The notes under the pieces are model-generated. The model worked only from the letters and a program-made list of their open reading frames with translations. It was not told the DNA's origin and made no database searches. Positions 60,283 to 64,000 of a DNA stretch of 64,000 nt are shown here, piece by piece (the first letter of the stretch is position 1; every line of letters starts with the position of its first letter). Made by a program: the position numbers and the translations under genes. The DNA comes from Sphingomonas sp. SCN 67-18 (lineage in GTDB: Bacteria; Pseudomonadota; Alphaproteobacteria; Sphingomonadales; Sphingomonadaceae), in the NCBI RefSeq assembly GCF_001724715.1, contig NZ_MEFG01000004.1, positions 43,116 through 107,115 of the forward strand. Direction: 5' to 3'.

Positions 60283-63200
60283 ATGATCGACAGGATCGTC
60301 ACATTCGCCGTCGCGCGCCGCTGGTTCGTGCTGCTGGCCACGCTGATCGTCACCGTCATCGGCGGCTGGGCCATCGCCCGCCTGCCCATCGACGCGGTGC
60401 CGGACATTACCAACAACCAGGTGCAGGTGAACGTCACCGCCCCTTCGCTTTCGCCCGAACTGGTCGAAAAACAGGTCGCCTTCCCTATCGAGACCGCGCT
60501 GGCCGGGGTGCCGGGGCTGGAATATAGCCGGTCGCTGAGCCGCAACGGCTTTGCCCAGATCACCGCCGTCTTTTCCGATTCGACCGACATTTATTTCGCG
60601 CGCCAGCAGGTGGCGGAGCGGCTGCGCATGGCGGAGGACAGCCTGCCCGAAGGGGTGACGCCGGTGATGGGGCCGATCGCCACCGGGCTTGGCGAGGTTT
60701 ATATGTGGACCGTCCATTTCCAGCACCGCGCGGAGGACGATCACAAGCCCGGCGAACCCGGCCTGCAGCCAGACGGCAGCTACATCACGCCGGAGGGCGA
60801 CCGACTGGTCAGCGAAGCCGACAAGGCCACCTATCTGCGCACCGCGCAGGACTGGATCGTCGCGCCGCTGCTCAAGACCACGCCCGGCCTGGCCGGGGTG
60901 GATGCGATCGGCGGTTATGTGAAGCAGTTCCACGTCATCCCGGACGTGCAGAAACTCGCCGCGCTGGGCATGAACCTGTCCGACCTCGCCGGCGCGCTCG
61001 AGCAGAATAATGTCAGCGTCGGCGCGGGCGTGGTGGACCGCGGCGGCGAGGGTCTCGCCGTCCGCTCGGACGCGCGCATCCGCAATCTCGGCGAACTGGC
61101 GAGCACCGTGGTCGCCACGCGCGCGGGCACGCCGATCCGCCTCGACGCCGTCGCAGAGGTGCGGCTGGGCCAGGCCATCCGCCATGGGTCCGCATCCGAA
61201 AACGGCAAGGAAGTGGTGGTGGGCACCGCGATCATGCGGATCGGCGAGAACAGCCGCACCGTCGCCTCCGCCGTGGCGGACAGGATCGGCGCGATCAACG
61301 CCTCGCTGCCCACGGACGTCGCCATCCAGCCGGTGCTCGACCGCACGGCGCTGGTCAACGCGACGATCAGGACGGTCGCCAAGAATTTGAGCGAAGGCGC
61401 GCTGCTGGTCATCGTCGTGCTGTTCCTGCTGCTCGGCAATGTCCGCGCCGCGCTGATCGCCGCGCTGGTCATCCCGGTGACGATGCTGATGACCAGTTTC
61501 GGCATGTTGAAGGGCGGCGTCTCGGCCAATCTGATGAGCCTCGGCGCGCTCGATTTCGGCCTAATCGTCGACGGCGCGGTGATCATCGTCGAAAATGCGC
61601 TGCGCCGCATCGCGGAACGCCAGCACCGGCTGGGCCGCAGCCTGTTGCCGCAGGAAAGGCTGGAGGCCGTGGCCCGCGCCGCGCGGGAAATGATCCGCCC
61701 GACCGTGTTCGGCCAGGCGATCATCATTCTCGTCTACGTGCCGATGCTCACGCTCACCGGCGTGGAGGGCAAGACCTTTTCGCCCATGGCGCTGACCGTC
61801 ATCATGGCGCTGGTTTCCGCCTTCGTCCTGTCGCTCACCTTCGTGCCGGCGATGCTCGCCATCTGGCTGTCCCGGCCCGTCGAGGAGAAGGAGGGGCGCA
61901 TCATGGCGTGGCTGACGGCCGCCTATCAACCCGGTCTCGACAAGGCGATGAAACGCCCGGCGCTCACCATAAGCGCGGGCATCGGCGCCTTTCTGGCCGC
62001 GATGATGACCTTTTCCCTGCTCGGGCAGGAATTCCTGCCGCAGCTGGACGAGGGCGACCTGACCGCGCAGGTGCTGCGCGTGCCCGGCACTTCCGTCGAC
62101 CAGAGCCAGGCGATGCAATCCCGCGTCGAGGCGCGCATCGCCACGCTGCCGGAGGTGCGCTTCGTCTTTTCCAAGACCGGCACGGCGGAACTGGCGTCCG
62201 ACCCGATGCCGCCCAACATATCGGACACGTTCATCGTCATGAAACCAAGGAGCCAGTGGCCGGACCCGCGCCTGCCCCGGGCCGATCTGGTGGCGAAGGT
62301 GGACGCCGCGCTGGACGCGGTGCCCGGCGGCGCGTTCGAGATCAGCCAGCCCATCCAGATGCGCTTCAACGAGCTGATCGCCGGGGTGCGCGGCGACATT
62401 GCCGTCAAGGTGTTCGGCGACGAATTCGACGGCATGAACGACACCGCGAACCGCATTGCCGCCATCCTCCGTTCCGTCGACGGCGCGGCGGACGTGCGGG
62501 TGGAACAGACGCAGGGCCTGCCCGTGCTCGACATCCGCCCGCGCCGCGACGCGATGGCGGGGCTCGGCATCACCGCACAAAGCCTGCAGGACACGATATC
62601 GGCGGCGATCGGCGGGCGCGACGCCGGCATGATCTTCGAGGGCGATCGCCGCTTCGCCGTGACCATCCGCCTGGCCGACGCGGCGCGCACCGACCTGCAG
62701 GCGCTGGCCCAGCTGCCCGTGCCCCTGCCCGGCGGCGGCTTCGTACCCTTGCAGAGCGTCGCGACCATCGCGGTCGTCGACGGCCCCAACCAGATCAGCC
62801 GGGAAAACGGCAAGCGCCGGGTGGTCGTGCAGGCCAATGTGCGGGGGCGCGACGTTGCCGGCGTCGTCTCCGACGCGCAGCAGCGGATCGACGCCGAAAT
62901 CCGCCTGCCCTCCGGCCAGTATCTCGATTGGGGCGGGCAGTTCGAGAATCTCCGCTCGGCCAGCGCGCGGCTGCTGCTTGTCGTGCCCGGCTGCTTCGCG
63001 CTCATCATGCTGCTGCTCTACGGTGCGCTGCGCAGCGTCCGCGACGCGGCGATCGTGTTCACCGGGGTGCCGCTAGCGCTGGTCGGCGGGGTGGCGGCGC
63101 TGGCCGTGCGCGGCATGCCCTTCTCCATCTCGGCGGCGGTCGGCTTCATCGCGCTGTCCGGCATCGCGGTGCTGAACGGCCTCGTCATGGTCAGTTCCAT

Positions 63201-63798
63201 CCAGACGCTGATGGCGGGCGGCATGGCGCGCGCGCAGGCCGCGCGTGCAGGCGCGATGATGCGCCTGCGCCCCGTGGTGATGACCGCGCTGGTCGCCAGC
63301 CTGGGCTTCCTGCCGATGGCCATCGCCACCGGGGCGGGCGCTGAGGTGCAGAAGCCGCTGGCGACGGTGGTGATCGGCGGGCTGATCTCGGCGACGCTGC
63401 TCACCCTCATCAGCCAACCGGGGAGGCCGGCGCATGACGGGGCCGGGCCGGCGCAGCAGCGCCGTCGCGCCGATGATCCTCGCTGTGGCGCTGGCCCTCC
63501 CCGCCTGCGCGACACCGCCGCCGCTGCGCGACGCCGCGATATTGACCGTGCCCGACAGGCGCGTCGCGATCAGCCGGGCAAGGATATATCCGGTCGCGGG
63601 CGGCCTTGCCGTCACCGGCACGATCCGCAGGGCGGACATGAACCGCACCGCGCTGTGGGGGCATCTCCACATCGCCGCGCGGCTGACGGGCGCGGGCCGC
63701 ATCGTCAGCACGGACACGCGCTGGGCGGGAAACCTCTCCGCCCGCACCCGCCGCCCCGCCCGCTTCACCGCCCTCCTCCGCGACGTGAAAGCGGATGA
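60283..63798 (+). CDS. czcA: CzcA-type heavy-metal RND efflux pump, C terminus disrupted
   Basis: Inner-membrane proton-driven exporter of divalent metals (HME family). ATG 60283 chosen (TTG 60277 overlaps czcB). Present: VPDITNNQVQVNVTAPSLSP, the transmembrane-4 signature GALDFGLIVDGAVIIVEN (about residue 425), which places it in the Zn/Co/Cd group, VYVPMLTLTGVEGKTFSPMA, and EFLPQLDEGDLTAQVL. Normal sequence ends at about residue 1043 (LISATLLTLI), before the family's LPxLY motif; the frame then enters about 130 residues of Arg/His-rich sequence antisense-like to the next gene's frame, ending at 63798. The true end is probably near 63410. Confidence 0.88.
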   Translation: MIDRIVTFAVARRWFVLLATLIVTVIGGWAIARLPIDAVPDITNNQVQVNVTAPSLSPELVEKQVAFPIETALAGVPGLEYSRSLSRNGFAQITAVFSDSTDIYFARQQVAERLRMAEDSLPEGVTPVMGPIATGLGEVYMWTVHFQHRAEDDHKPGEPGLQPDGSYITPEGDRLVSEADKATYLRTAQDWIVAPLLKTTPGLAGVDAIGGYVKQFHVIPDVQKLAALGMNLSDLAGALEQNNVSVGAGVVDRGGEGLAVRSDARIRNLGELASTVVATRAGTPIRLDAVAEVRLGQAIRHGSASENGKEVVVGTAIMRIGENSRTVASAVADRIGAINASLPTDVAIQPVLDRTALVNATIRTVAKNLSEGALLVIVVLFLLLGNVRAALIAALVIPVTMLMTSFGMLKGGVSANLMSLGALDFGLIVDGAVIIVENALRRIAERQHRLGRSLLPQERLEAVARAAREMIRPTVFGQAIIILVYVPMLTLTGVEGKTFSPMALTVIMALVSAFVLSLTFVPAMLAIWLSRPVEEKEGRIMAWLTAAYQPGLDKAMKRPALTISAGIGAFLAAMMTFSLLGQEFLPQLDEGDLTAQVLRVPGTSVDQSQAMQSRVEARIATLPEVRFVFSKTGTAELASDPMPPNISDTFIVMKPRSQWPDPRLPRADLVAKVDAALDAVPGGAFEISQPIQMRFNELIAGVRGDIAVKVFGDEFDGMNDTANRIAAILRSVDGAADVRVEQTQGLPVLDIRPRRDAMAGLGITAQSLQDTISAAIGGRDAGMIFEGDRRFAVTIRLADAARTDLQALAQLPVPLPGGGFVPLQSVATIAVVDGPNQISRENGKRRVVVQANVRGRDVAGVVSDAQQRIDAEIRLPSGQYLDWGGQFENLRSASARLLLVVPGCFALIMLLLYGALRSVRDAAIVFTGVPLALVGGVAALAVRGMPFSISAAVGFIALSGIAVLNGLVMVSSIQTLMAGGMARAQAARAGAMMRLRPVVMTALVASLGFLPMAIATGAGAEVQKPLATVVIGGLISATLLTLISQPGRPAHDGAGPAQQRRRADDPRCGAGPPRLRDTAAAARRRDIDRARQARRDQPGKDISGRGRPCRHRHDPQGGHEPHRAVGASPHRRAADGRGPHRQHGHALGGKPLRPHPPPRPLHRPPPRRESG

Positions 63799-63883
63799 GG
63801 TGGAAACGGTGTTTATCGAATATCGGGCTTCCGGGAATGGAGGTATCGAGCGCAGGCGCATTCACCACGGCGACAGCCAATAA
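63434..63883 (+). CDS. Small lipoprotein downstream of czcA
   Basis: 149 residues. A lipoprotein signal (APMILAVALALPACATPP, lipobox LPAC) is followed by short beta-strands (AILTVPDRRVAISRARIYP, GLAVTGTIRRADMNRTALWG, DTRWAGNLSARTRRPARFTA), suggesting an immunoglobulin-like or stator-like domain. GGGGAGG lies before the ATG, whose TGA-overlap partner (63435-63437, -1 frame) is the stop czcA would have if its frame were restored. Function unknown. The last 117 bp of the window hold nothing recognisable. Confidence 0.7.
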   Translation: MTGPGRRSSAVAPMILAVALALPACATPPPLRDAAILTVPDRRVAISRARIYPVAGGLAVTGTIRRADMNRTALWGHLHIAARLTGAGRIVSTDTRWAGNLSARTRRPARFTALLRDVKADEVETVFIEYRASGNGGIERRRIHHGDSQ

Positions 63884-64000
63884 TGTTTCGTTCGGCTGGA
63901 AGAAAATGGTGCCCCAAGGCGGACGAAAGCGATGAATATGAATCGCCGCTTCTACTACCCTAGAGCCGCCATTTAACGCAAATGATCGCCTTCCTTCGTC

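Noticed and set aside
59314..61185. 623-residue frame opposite czcB/czcA
   Set aside because: Antisense shadow; the plus-strand RND signatures are decisive.

Overview
The window is high-GC DNA from an alphaproteobacterium, most likely a sphingomonad (Sphingomonadaceae). The signs are four large TonB-dependent receptors, two ECF sigma/FecR pairs, a PEPxxWA-type C-terminal sorting tail, an imuA-imuB-dnaE2 mutagenesis operon with a GTTC-N7-GTTC LexA box, and a glutathione-dependent formaldehyde pathway. Species cannot be fixed from the sequence alone.

Layout. 1-2602: D-amino-acid catabolism (alanine racemase, cut by the window edge; DadA; RidA-type imine deaminase). 2666-21035: a large module whose enzymes nearly all carry export signals: two paralogous TonB receptors (one with an STN signalling domain), two PQQ-type dehydrogenases, a cytochrome c-propeller fusion, an SMP-30-like propeller, a Tat-exported DapA/NAL-family lyase, CstA plus its YbdD partner, a divergent ECF sigma/FecR pair and a lipoprotein cytochrome c. 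I read it as an extracytoplasmic oxidation pathway whose pyruvate product could be imported by CstA. 21282-23961: small unknown protein, CobW GTPase, unusual M24 protein. 24245-27618: formaldehyde detoxification (FghA, VOC protein, class III alcohol dehydrogenase) with a divergent LysR regulator. 27640-29087: the remains of an integrative element at tRNA-Lys, with a broken integrase and a 15-bp copy of the tRNA 3' end. 29128-30281: folK and a family 5 uracil-DNA glycosylase.

30389-40216: envelope genes (outer-membrane barrel, lipoprotein propeller, small periplasmic protein), a second sigma-FecR-TonB receptor operon and a large autotransporter needing a -1 frame change. 40221-45683: the SOS mutasome operon. 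45834-54868: a catabolic island (MetE-like zinc protein, alpha/beta hydrolase, VOC protein, citryl-CoA-lyase-like protein, class III CoA-transferase, IclR regulator, frameshifted TonB receptor, WrbA, NTF2-like protein). Four promoters in it share one operator design: two TTCG-N5-CGAA palindromes exactly 6 bp apart. This is the clearest undescribed regulatory pattern I found. 55091-56892: PEP-CTERM protein and DUF1080 protein. 57465-63883: heavy-metal RND efflux operon (small secreted His/Cys protein, CzcC, CzcB, CzcA with a disrupted C terminus, lipoprotein) behind an AT-rich leader.

Three genes (autotransporter, one TonB receptor, czcA) each show a change into the -1 frame. Real mutations, programmed recoding and sequencing or assembly errors cannot be separated here. 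Start codons were reassigned where a Shine-Dalgarno sequence, signal peptide or family alignment argued for it.
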